Position numbers and translations under genes: made by a program | The notes under the pieces: model-generated | Databases searched by the model: none | Seen by the model: the letters and a program-made list of their open reading frames with translations, nothing else | What the model was told of the DNA's origin: nothing | Source of the DNA: Membranipora membranacea | Lineage: Eukaryota > Bryozoa > Gymnolaemata > Cheilostomatida > Membraniporidae | NCBI GenBank assembly: GCA_914767715.1 | Contig: OU612068.1 | Span: 10,852,001 to 10,912,000 of the forward strand | DNA length: 60,000 nt | Reading direction: 5' to 3' | Shown: piece by piece, positions 24,060 to 35,400 of the stretch | Position numbering within the stretch: the stretch's first letter is position 1 | Layout: each line of letters opens with the position of its first letter

Positions 24060-27000
24060 TTGAAATTTACAAAAATATACCAAGGGAGGGTGTCACGCTT
24101 TTTTTTCGCTCCGGTCAAAAATAGATTTGCTTCTTACCTACTTCATGAGGAGGAGCAACTCCTGCTTGTCTCAAATCTGAAATCCGTTTGGCTCTGCGGC
24201 TTCTTGTTCTCTGTCAGCGTCCGTTTTAATGACGCTCACTTTTGCTATAAAAAAACATGCCAAACGGCAGCATCAAAAAATTAAATCCCTCTTCGATTCT
24301 TATCAAACTCCAACCAGTTCAAGCCCTTATTGGCCTCATTCAAAACGCAGAATATTGGAATCCTCTGATTAACTGAGGGGTAATTACGCTGACTTGAAAT
24401 TGACAAAAATATACCAAGGGAGGGTATCACGCTTTTTTTTCGCTCCGGTCAAAAAATAGATTTGCTTCTAACCTACTTCATGAGGAGGAGCAACTCCTGC
24501 TTGTCTCAAATCTGAAATCCGTTTGGCTCTGCGGCTTCTTGTTCTCTGTCATCGTCCGTTTTAATGACGCTCACTTTTGCTATAAAAAAACATGCCAAAC
24601 GGCAGCATCAAAAAATTCAATCCCTCTTCGATTCTTATCAAACTCCAACCAGTTCAAGCCCTTATTGGCCTCATTCAAAACGCAGAATATTGGAATCCTC
24701 TGATTAACTGAGGGGTAATTACGCTGACTTGAAATTTACAAAAATATACCAAGGGAGGGTGTCACGCTTTTTTTTCGCTCCGGTCAAAAATAGATTTGCT
24801 TCTTACCTACTTCATGAGGAGGAGCAACTCCTGCTTGTCTCAAATCTGAAATCCGATTGGCTCTGCGGCTTCTTGTTCTCTGTCAGCGTCCCTTTTAATG
24901 AAGCTCACTTTTGCTATACAAAAAACATGCCAAACGGCAGCACCAAAAAATTAAATCCCTCATCGATTCTTATCAAACTCCAACCAGTTCAAGCCCCTAT
25001 TGGCCTCATTCAAAACGCAGAATATTGGAATCCTCTGATTAACTGAGGGGTAATTATGCTGACTTGAAATTTACAAAAATATACCAAGGGAGGGTATCAC
25101 GCTTTTTTTTCGCTCCGGTCAAAAAATAGAGTTGCTTCTAACATACTTCATGAGGAGGAGCAACTCCTGCTTGTCTCAAATCTGAAATCCGTTTGGCTCT
25201 GCGGCTTCTTGTTCTCTGTCAGCGTCCGTTTTAATGACGCTCACTTTTGCTATAAAAAAACATGCCAAACGGCAGCATCCAAAAATTAAATCCCTCTTAG
25301 ATTCTTATCAAACTCCAACCAGTTCAAGCCCTTATTGGCCTCATTCAAAACGCAGAATATTGGAATCCTCTGATTAACTGAGGGGTAATTACGCTGACTT
25401 GAAATTTACAAAAATATACCAAGGGAGGGTATCACGCTTCTTTTTCCCTCCGGTCAAAAAATAGATTTGCTTCTTACCTACCTCATGAGGAGGAGCAACT
25501 CCTGCTTGTCTCAAATCTGAAATCCGTTTGGCTCTGCGGCTTCTTGTTCTCTGTCAGCGTCCGTTTTAATGACGCTCACTTTTGCTATAAAAAAACATGC
25601 CAAACGGCAACATCAAAAAATTAAATCCCTCTTCGATTCTTATCAAACTCCAACTAGTTCAAGCCCTTATTGGCCTCATTCAAAACGCAGAATATTGGAA
25701 TCCTCTGATTAACTGAGGGGTAATTACGCTGACTTGAAATTGACAAAAATATACCAAGGGAGGGTATCACGCTTTTTTTTCGCTCCGGTCAAAAAAATAG
25801 ATTTGCTTTTAACCTACTTCAGGAGGAGGAGCAACTCCTGCTTGTCTCAAATCTGAAATTCGTTTGGCTCTGCGGCTTCTTGTTCTCTGTCAGCGTCCGT
25901 TTTAATGACATTCACTTTTGCTATAAAAAAACATGCCAAACGGCAGCATCAAAAAATTAAATCCCTCTTCGATTCTTATCAAACTCCAACCAGTTCAAGC
26001 CCTTATTGGCCTCATTCAAAACGCAGAATATTGGAATCCTCTGATTAACTGAGGGGTAATTACGCTGGCTTGCAATTTACAAAAATATACCAAGGGAGGG
26101 TATCACGCTTTTTTTTCGCTCCGGTCAAAAAATAGATTTGCTTCTAACCTACTTCATGAGGAGGAGCAACTCCAGTTTGTCTCAAATCTGAAATCCGTTT
26201 GGCTCTGCGGCTTCTTGTTCTCTGTCTGCGTCCGTTTTAATGCCGCTCACATTTGCTATAAAAAAACATGCCAAACGGCAGCATCAAAAAATTAAATCCC
26301 TCTTCGATTCTTATCAAACTCCAACCAGTTCAAGCCCTTATTGGCCTCATTCAAAACGCAGAATATTGGAATCCTCTGATTAACTGAGGGGTAATTACGC
26401 TGACTTGAAATTGACAAAAATATACCAAGGGAGGGTATCACGCTTTTTTTTCGCTCCGGTCAAAAAATAGATTTGCTTCTAACCTACTTCATGAGGAGGA
26501 GCAACTCCTGCTTGTCTCAAATCTGAAATCCGTTTGGCTCTGCGGCTTCTTGTTCTCTGTCATCGTCCGTTTTAATGACGCTCACTTTTGCTAGAAAAAA
26601 ACATGCCAAACGGCAACATCAAAAAATTAAATCCCTCTTCGATTCTTATCAAACTCCAACTAGTTCAAGCCCTTATTGGCCTCATTCAAAACGCAGAATA
26701 TTGGAATCCTCTGATTAACTGAGGGGTAATTACGCTGACTTGAAATTGACAAAAATATACCAAGGGAGGGTATCACGCTTTTTTTTCGCTCCGGTCAAAA
26801 AAATAGATTTGCTTTTAACCTACTTCAGGAGGAGGAGCAACTCCTGCTTGTCTCAAATCTGAAATCCGTTTGGCTCTGCGGCTTCTTGTTCTCTGTCAGC
26901 GTCCGTTTTAATGACGTTCACTTTTGCTATAAAAAAACATGCCAAACGGCAGCATCAAAAAATTAAATCCCTCTTCGATTCTTATCAAACTCCAACCAGT

Positions 27001-29420
27001 TCAAGCCCTTATTGGCCTCATTCAAAACGCAGAATATTGGAATCCTCTGATTAACTGAGGGGTAATTACGCTGACTTGAAATTTACAAAAATATACCAAG
27101 GGAGGGTATCACGCTTTTTTTTCGCTCCGGTCAAAAAATAGATTTGCTTCTAACCTACTTCATGAGGAGGAGCAACTCCAGTTTGTCTCAAATCTGAACT
27201 CCGTTTGGCTCTGCGGCTTCTTGTTCTCTGTCTGCGTCCGTTTTAATGACGCTCACATTTGCTATAAAAAAACATGCCAAACGGCAGCATCAAAAAATTA
27301 AATCCCTCTTCGATTCTTATCAAACTCCAACCAGTTCAAGCCCTTATTGGCCTCATTCAAAACACAGAATATTGGAATCCTCTGATTAACTGAGGGGTAA
27401 TTACGCTGACTTGAAATTTACAAAAATATACCAAGGGAGGGTATCATGCTTTTTTTTCGCTCCGGTCAAAAAATAGATTTGCTTCTTACCTACTTCATGA
27501 GGAGGAGCAACTCCTGCTTGTCTCAAATCTGAAATTCGTTTGGCTCTGCGGCTTCTTGTTCTCCGTCAGCGTCTGTTTTAATGACGCTCACTTTTGCTAT
27601 AAAAAAACATGCCAAACGGCAGCATCAAAAAATTGAATCCCTCTTCGATTCTTATCAAACTCCAACCAGTCAAAGCCCTTATTGGCCTCATTCAAAACGC
27701 AGAATATTGGAATCCTCTGATTAACTGAGGGGTGATTACGCTGACTTGAAATTTACAAAAATATACCAAGGGAGGGTATCACGCTTTTTTGTCGCTCCAG
27801 TCAAAAAATAGATTTGCTTCTAACCTACTTCATGAGGAGGAGCAACTCCTGCTTGTCTCAAATCTGAAATCCGTTTGGCTCTGCGGCTTCTTGTTCTCTG
27901 TCAGCGTCCGTTTTAATGAAGCTCACTTTTGCTATAAAAAAACATGCCAAACGGCAGCATCAAAAAACTGAATCCCTCTTCGATTCTTATCAAACTCCAA
28001 CCAGTTCAAGCCCTTATTGGCCTCATTCAAAACGCAGAATATTGGAATCCTCTGATTAACTGAGGGGTAATTACGCTGACTTGAAATTTACAAAAATATA
28101 CCAAGGGAGGGTATCACGCTTTTTTTTCGCAACGGTCAAAAAATAGATTTGCTTCTTACCTACTTCATGAGGAGGAGCAACTCCTGCTTGTCTCAAATCT
28201 GAAATCCGTTTGGCTCTGCGGCTTCTTGTTCTCTGTCAGCGTCCGTTTTAATGAAGCTCACTTTCGCTATAAAAAAACATGCCAAACGGCAGCATCAAAA
28301 AATTAAATCCCTCTTCGATTCTTATCAAACTCCAACCAGTTCAAGCCCTTATTGGCCTCATTCAAAACGGAGAATATTGGAATCCTCTGATTAACTGAGG
28401 GGTAATTGCGCTGACCTGAAATTGACAAAAATATACCAAGGGAGGGTATCACGCTTTTTTTTCGCTCCGGTCAAAAAATAGATTTGCTTCTAACCTACTT
28501 CATGAGGAGGAGCAACTCCTGCTTGTCTCAAATCTGAAATCCGTTTGGCTCTGCGGCTTCTTGTTCTCTGTCATCGTCCGTTTTAATGACGCTCACTTTT
28601 GCTAGAAACAAACATGCCAAACGGCAGCATCAAAAAATTAAATCCCTCTTCGATTCTTATCAAACTCCAACCAGTTCAAGCCCTTATTGGCCTCATTCAA
28701 AACACAGAATATTGGAATCCTCTGATTAACTGAGGGGTAATTACGCTGACTTGAAATTTACAAAAAAATACCAAGGGAGGGTATCATGCTTTTTTTTCGC
28801 TCCGGTCAAAAAATAGATTTGCTTCTTACCTACTTCATGAGGAGGAGCAACTCCTGCTTGTCTCAAATCTGAAATTCGTTTGGCTCTGCGGCTTCTTGTT
28901 CTCCGTCAGCGTCTGTTTTAATGACGCTCACTTTTGCTATAAAAAAACATGCCAAACGGCAGCATCAAAAAATTGAATCCCTCTTCGATTCTTATCAAAC
29001 TCCAACCAGTCAAAGCCCTTATTGGCCTCATTCAAAACGCAGAATATTGGAATCCTCTGATTAACTGAGGGGTGATTACGCTGACTTGAAATTTACAAAA
29101 ATATACCAAGGGAGGGTATCACGCTTTTTTTTCGCTCCAGTCAAAAAATAGATTTGCTTCTAACCTACTTCATGAGGAGGAGCAACTCCTGCTTGTCTCA
29201 AATCTGAAATCCGTTTGGCTCTGCGGCTTCTTGTTCTCTGTCAGCGTCCGTTTTAATGAAGCTCACTTTTGCTATAAAAAAACATGCCAAACGGCAGCAT
29301 CAAAAAACTGAATCCCTCTTCGATTCTTATCAAACTCCAACCAGTTCAAGCCCTTATTGGCCTCATTCAAAACGCAGAATATTGGAATCCTCTGATTAAC
29401 TGAGGGGTAATTACGCTGAC
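24060..29420 (+). repeat. 5361-bp (16-unit) tandem duplication in satellite B, left copy
   Basis: Sixteen units repeated at 29421-34781 with offset exactly 5361. Markers in both copies include AAAATTCAATCCC, AATCCGATTGG with CTATACAAA, AGAGTTGCTTCTAACATAC, CTTCTTTTTCCC with CTACCTCATG, GCTGGCTTGC, AATGCCGCTC, AATCTGAACTCC, TATCATGC with CCGTCAGCGTCTG, CCAGTCAAAGCCC, TTTTTTGTCGC, AAAACGGAG, and GCTAGAAACAAAC. Left of 24012 the two copies no longer match. The related block at 51873-57233 has only one round. Confidence 0.9.
27422..29420 (+). repeat. 1340-bp tandem duplication, interrupted copy
   Basis: Left version of the 4-unit duplication. Round 1 spans about 27422-28761. Round 2 starts at 28762 but is cut after two units, where the second 5361-bp copy begins. 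This dates the 1340-bp event before the 5361-bp event. Confidence 0.85.
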
Positions 29421-32400
29421 TTGAAATTTACAAAAATATACCAAGGGAGGGTGTCACGCTTTTTTTTCGCTCCGGTCAAAAATAGATTTGCTTCTTACCT
29501 ACTTCATGAGGAGGAGCAACTCCTGCTTGTCTCAAATCTGAAATCCGTTTGGCTCTGCGGCTTCTTGTTCTCTGTCAGCGTCCGTTTTAATGACGCTCAC
29601 TTTTGCTATAAAAAAACATGCCAAACGGCAGCATCAAAAAATTAAATCCCTCTTCGATTCTTATCAAACTCCAACCAGTTCAAGCCCTTATTGGCCTCAT
29701 TCAAAACGCAGAATATTGGAATCCTCTGATTAACTGAGGGGTAATTACGCTGACTTGAAATTGACAAAAATATACCAAGGGAGGGTATCACGCTTTTTTT
29801 TCGCTCCGGTCAAAAAATAGATTTGCTTCTAACCTACTTCATGAGGAGGAGCAACTCCTGCTTGTCTCAAATCTGAAATCCGTTTGGCTCTGCGGCTTCT
29901 TGTTCTCTGTCATCGTCCGTTTTAATGACGCTCACTTTTGCTATAAAAAAACATGCCAAACGGCAGCATCAAAAAATTCAATCCCTCTTCGATTCTTATC
30001 AAACTCCAACCAGTTCAAGCCCTTATTGGCCTCATTCAAAACGCAGAATATTGGAATCCTCTGATTAACTGAGGGGTAATTACGCTGACTTGAAATTTAC
30101 AAAAATATACCAAGGGAGGGTGTCACGCTTTTTTTTCGCTCCGGTCAAAAATAGATTTGCTTCTTACCTACTTCATGAGGAGGAGCAACTCCTGCTTGTC
30201 TCAAATCTGAAATCCGATTGGCTCTGCGGCTTCTTGTTCTCTGTCAGCGTCCCTTTTAATGAAGCTCACTTTTGCTATACAAAAAACATGCCAAACGGCA
30301 GCACCAAAAAATTAAATCCCTCATCGATTCTTATCAAACTCCAACCAGTTCAAGCCCCTATTGGCCTCATTCAAAACGCAGAATATTGGAATCCTCTGAT
30401 TAACTGAGGGGTAATTATGCTGACTTGAAATTTACAAAAATATACCAAGGGAGGGTATCACGCTTTTTTTTCGCTCCGGTCAAAAAATAGAGTTGCTTCT
30501 AACATACTTCATGAGGAGGAGCAACTCCTGCTTGTCTCAAATCTGAAATCCGTTTGGCTCTGCGGCTTCTTGTTCTCTGTCAGCGTCCGTTTTAATGACG
30601 CTCACTTTTGCTATAAAAAAACATGCCAAACGGCAGCATCCAAAAATTAAATCCCTCTTAGATTCTTATCAAACTCCAACCAGTTCAAGCCCTTATTGGC
30701 CTCATTCAAAACGCAGAATATTGGAATCCTCTGATTAACTGAGGGGTAATTACGCTGACTTGAAATTTACAAAAATATACCAAGGGAGGGTATCACGCTT
30801 CTTTTTCCCTCCGGTCAAAAAATAGATTTGCTTCTTACCTACCTCATGAGGAGGAGCAACTCCTGCTTGTCTCAAATCTGAAATCCGTTTGGCTCTGCGG
30901 CTTCTTGTTCTCTGTCAGCGTCCGTTTTAATGACGCTCACTTTTGCTATAAAAAAACATGCCAAACGGCAACATCAAAAAATTAAATCCCTCTTCGATTC
31001 TTATCAAACTCCAACTAGTTCAAGCCCTTATTGGCCTCATTCAAAACGCAGAATATTGGAATCCTCTGATTAACTGAGGGGTAATTACGCTGACTTGAAA
31101 TTGACAAAAATATACCAAGGGAGGGTATCACGCTTTTTTTTCGCTCCGGTCAAAAAAATAGATTTGCTTTTAACCTACTTCAGGAGGAGGAGCAACTCCT
31201 GCTTGTCTCAAATCTGAAATTCGTTTGGCTCTGCGGCTTCTTGTTCTCTGTCAGCGTCCGTTTTAATGACATTCACTTTTGCTATAAAAAAACATGCCAA
31301 ACGGCAGCATCAAAAAATTAAATCCCTCTTCGATTCTTATCAAACTCCAACCAGTTCAAGCCCTTATTGGCCTCATTCAAAACGCAGAATATTGGAATCC
31401 TCTGATTAACTGAGGGGTAATTACGCTGGCTTGCAATTTACAAAAATATACCAAGGGAGGGTATCACGCTTTTTTTTCGCTCCGGTCAAAAAATAGATTT
31501 GCTTCTAACCTACTTCATGAGGAGGAGCAACTCCAGTTTGTCTCAAATCTGAAATCCGTTTGGCTCTGCGGCTTCTTGTTCTCTGTCTGCGTCCGTTTTA
31601 ATGCCGCTCACATTTGCTATAAAAAAACATGCCAAACGGCAGCATCAAAAAATTAAATCCCTCTTCGATTCTTATCAAACTCCAACCAGTTCAAGCCCTT
31701 ATTGGCCTCATTCAAAACGCAGAATATTGGAATCCTCTGATTAACTGAGGGGTAATTACGCTGACTTGAAATTGACAAAAATATACCAAGGGAGGGTATC
31801 ACGCTTTTTTTTCGCTCCGGTCAAAAAATAGATTTGCTTCTAACCTACTTCATGAGGAGGAGCAACTCCTGCTTGTCTCAAATCTGAAATCCGTTTGGCT
31901 CTGCGGCTTCTTGTTCTCTGTCATCGTCCGTTTTAATGACGCTCACTTTTGCTAGAAAAAAACATGCCAAACGGCAACATCAAAAAATTAAATCCCTCTT
32001 CGATTCTTATCAAACTCCAACTAGTTCAAGCCCTTATTGGCCTCATTCAAAACGCAGAATATTGGAATCCTCTGATTAACTGAGGGGTAATTACGCTGAC
32101 TTGAAATTGACAAAAATATACCAAGGGAGGGTATCACGCTTTTTTTTCGCTCCGGTCAAAAAAATAGATTTGCTTTTAACCTACTTCAGGAGGAGGAGCA
32201 ACTCCTGCTTGTCTCAAATCTGAAATCCGTTTGGCTCTGCGGCTTCTTGTTCTCTGTCAGCGTCCGTTTTAATGACGTTCACTTTTGCTATAAAAAAACA
32301 TGCCAAACGGCAGCATCAAAAAATTAAATCCCTCTTCGATTCTTATCAAACTCCAACCAGTTCAAGCCCTTATTGGCCTCATTCAAAACGCAGAATATTG

Positions 32401-34781
32401 GAATCCTCTGATTAACTGAGGGGTAATTACGCTGACTTGAAATTTACAAAAATATACCAAGGGAGGGTATCACGCTTTTTTTTCGCTCCGGTCAAAAAAT
32501 AGATTTGCTTCTAACCTACTTCATGAGGAGGAGCAACTCCAGTTTGTCTCAAATCTGAACTCCGTTTGGCTCTGCGGCTTCTTGTTCTCTGTCTGCGTCC
32601 GTTTTAATGACGCTCACATTTGCTATAAAAAAACATGCCAAACGGCAGCATCAAAAAATTAAATCCCTCTTCGATTCTTATCAAACTCCAACCAGTTCAA
32701 GCCCTTATTGGCCTCATTCAAAACACAGAATATTGGAATCCTCTGATTAACTGAGGGGTAATTACGCTGACTTGAAATTTACAAAAAAATACCAAGGGAG
32801 GGTATCATGCTTTTTTTTCGCTCCGGTCAAAAAATAGATTTGCTTCTTACCTACTTCATGAGGAGGAGCAACTCCTGCTTGTCTCAAATCTGAAATTCGT
32901 TTGGCTCTGCGGCTTCTTGTTCTCCGTCAGCGTCTGTTTTAATGACGCTCACTTTTGCTATAAAAAAACATGCCAAACGGCAGCATCAAAAAATTGAATC
33001 CCTCTTCGATTCTTATCAAACTCCAACCAGTCAAAGCCCTTATTGGCCTCATTCAAAACGCAGAATATTGGAATCCTCTGATTAACTGAGGGGTGATTAC
33101 GCTGACTTGAAATTTACAAAAATATACCAAGGGAGGGTATCACGCTTTTTTGTCGCTCCAGTCAAAAAATAGATTTGCTTCTAACCTACTTCATGAGGAG
33201 GAGCAACTCCTGCTTGTCTCAAATCTGAAATCCGTTTGGCTCTGCGGCTTCTTGTTCTCTGTCAGCGTCCGTTTTAATGAAGCTCACTTTTGCTATAAAA
33301 AAACATGCCAAACGGCAGCATCAAAAAATTGAATCCCTCTTCGATTCTTATCAAACTCCAACCAGTTCAAGCCCTTATTGGCCTCATTCAAAACGCAGAA
33401 TATTGGAATCCTCTGATTAACTGAGGGGTAATTACGCTGACTTGAAATTTACAAAAATATACCAAGGGAGGGTATCACGCTTTTTTTTCGCAACGGTCAA
33501 AAAATAGATTTGCTTCTTACCTACTTCATGAGGAGGAGCAACTCCTGCTTGTCTCAAATCTGAAATCCGTTTGGCTCTGCGGCTTCTTGTTCTCTGTCAG
33601 CGTCCGTTTTAATGAAGCTCACTTTCGCTATAAAAAAACATGCCAAACGGCAGCATCAAAAAATTAAATCCCTCTTCGATTCTTATCAAACTCCAACCAG
33701 TTCAAGCCCTTATTGGCCTCATTCAAAACGGAGAATATTGGAATCCTCTGATTAACTGAGGGGTAATTGCGCTGACCTGAAATTGACAAAAATATACCAA
33801 GGGAGGGTATCACGCTTTTTTTTCGCTCCGGTCAAAAAATAGATTTGCTTCTAACCTACTTCATGAGGAGGAGCAACTCCTGCTTGTCTCAAATCTGAAA
33901 TCCGTTTGGCTCTGCGGCTTCTTGTTCTCTGTCATCGTCCGTTTTAATGACGCTCACTTTTGCTAGAAACAAACATGCCAAACGGCAGCATCAAAAAATT
34001 AAATCCCTCTTCGATTCTTATCAAACTCCAACCAGTTCAAGCCCTTATTGGCCTCATTCAAAACACAGAATATTGGAATCCTCTGATTAACTGAGGGGTA
34101 ATTACGCTGACTTGAAATTTACAAAAAAATACCAAGGGAGGGTATCATGCTTTTTTTTCGCTCCGGTCAAAAAATAGATTTGCTTCTTACCTACTTCATG
34201 AGGAGGAGCAACTCCTGCTTGTCTCAAATCTGAAATTCGTTTGGCTCTGCGGCTTCTTGTTCTCCGTCAGCGTCTGTTTTAATGACGCTCACTTTTGCTA
34301 TAAAAAAACATGCCAAACGGCAGCATCAAAAAATTGAATCCCTCTTCGATTCTTATCAAACTCCAACCAGTCAAAGCCCTTATTGGCCTCATTCAAAACG
34401 CAGAATATTGGAATCCTCTGATTAACTGAGGGGTGATTACGCTGACTTGAAATTTACAAAAATATACCAAGGGAGGGTATCACGCTTTTTTTTCGCTCCA
34501 GTCAAAAAATAGATTTGCTTCTAACCTACTTCATGAGGAGGAGCAACTCCTGCTTGTCTCAAATCTGAAATCCGTTTGGCTCTGCGGCTTCTTGTTCTCT
34601 GTCAGCGTCCGTTTTAATGAAGCTCACTTTTGCTATAAAAAAACATGCCAAACGGCAGCATCAAAAAACTGAATCCCTCTTCGATTCTTATCAAACTCCA
34701 ACCAGTTCAAGCCCTTATTGGCCTCATTCAAAACGCAGAATATTGGAATCCTCTGATTAACTGAGGGGTAATTACGCTGAC
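29421..34781 (+). repeat. 5361-bp (16-unit) tandem duplication in satellite B, right copy
   Basis: Second copy. Few differences from the left copy were found by eye, for example CAAAAAAATACC near 32785 (left copy CAAAAATATACC at 27427) and AAAAAATTGAATCC near 33329 (left copy AAAAAACTGAATCC). Beyond 34781 it continues with a CGCAACGG unit, while the left copy runs into a GTGTCACGC unit. The breakpoint therefore lies near 29400-29470. Confidence 0.9.
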
Positions 34782-35400
34782 TTGAAATTTACAAAAATAT
34801 ACCAAGGGAGGGTATCACGCTTTTTTTTCGCAACGGTCAAAAAATAGATTTGCTTCTTACCTACTTCATGAGGAGGAGCAACTCCTGCTTGTCTCAAATC
34901 TGAAATCCGTTTGGCTCTGCGGCTTCTTGTTCTCTGTCAGCGTCCGTTTTAATGAAGCTCACTTTCGCTATAAAAAAACATGCCAAACGGCAGCATCAAA
35001 AAATTAAATCCCTCTTCGATTCTTATCAAACTCCAACCAGTTCAAGCCCTTATTGGCCTCATTCAAAACGGAGAATATTGGAATCCTCTGATTAACTGAG
35101 GGGTAATTGCGCTGACCTGAAATTGACAAAAATATACCAAGGGAGGGTATCACGCTTTTTTTTCGCTCCGGTCAAAAAATAGATTTGCTTCTAACCTACT
35201 TCATGAGGAGGAGCAACTCCTGCTTGTCTCAAATCTGAAATCCGTTTGGCTCTGCGGCTTCTTGTTCTCTGTCATCGTCCGTTTTAATGACACTCACTTT
35301 TGCTAGAAACAAACATGCCAAACGGCAGCATCAAAAAATTAAATCCCTCTTCGATTCTTATCAAACTCCAACCAGTTCAAGCCCTTATTGGCCTCATTCA
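32783..35400 (+). repeat. 1340-bp (4-unit) tandem duplication in satellite B
   Basis: Four subtypes recur with offset 1340 bp: CAAAAAAATACC with TATCATGC; CCAGTCAAAAAATAG; CGCAACGG with CTTTCGC; and GCGCTGACCTG with GCTAGAAACAAAC. The marker CCAAGGG falls at 32792 and 34132. The same pair appears at 27431/28771 (second round cut at 29420 by the 5361-bp repeat) and at 55244/56584. Round 2 ends at about 35400, where AAAACACAG is replaced by AAAACGCAG with GGAGTCC. Confidence 0.87.
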
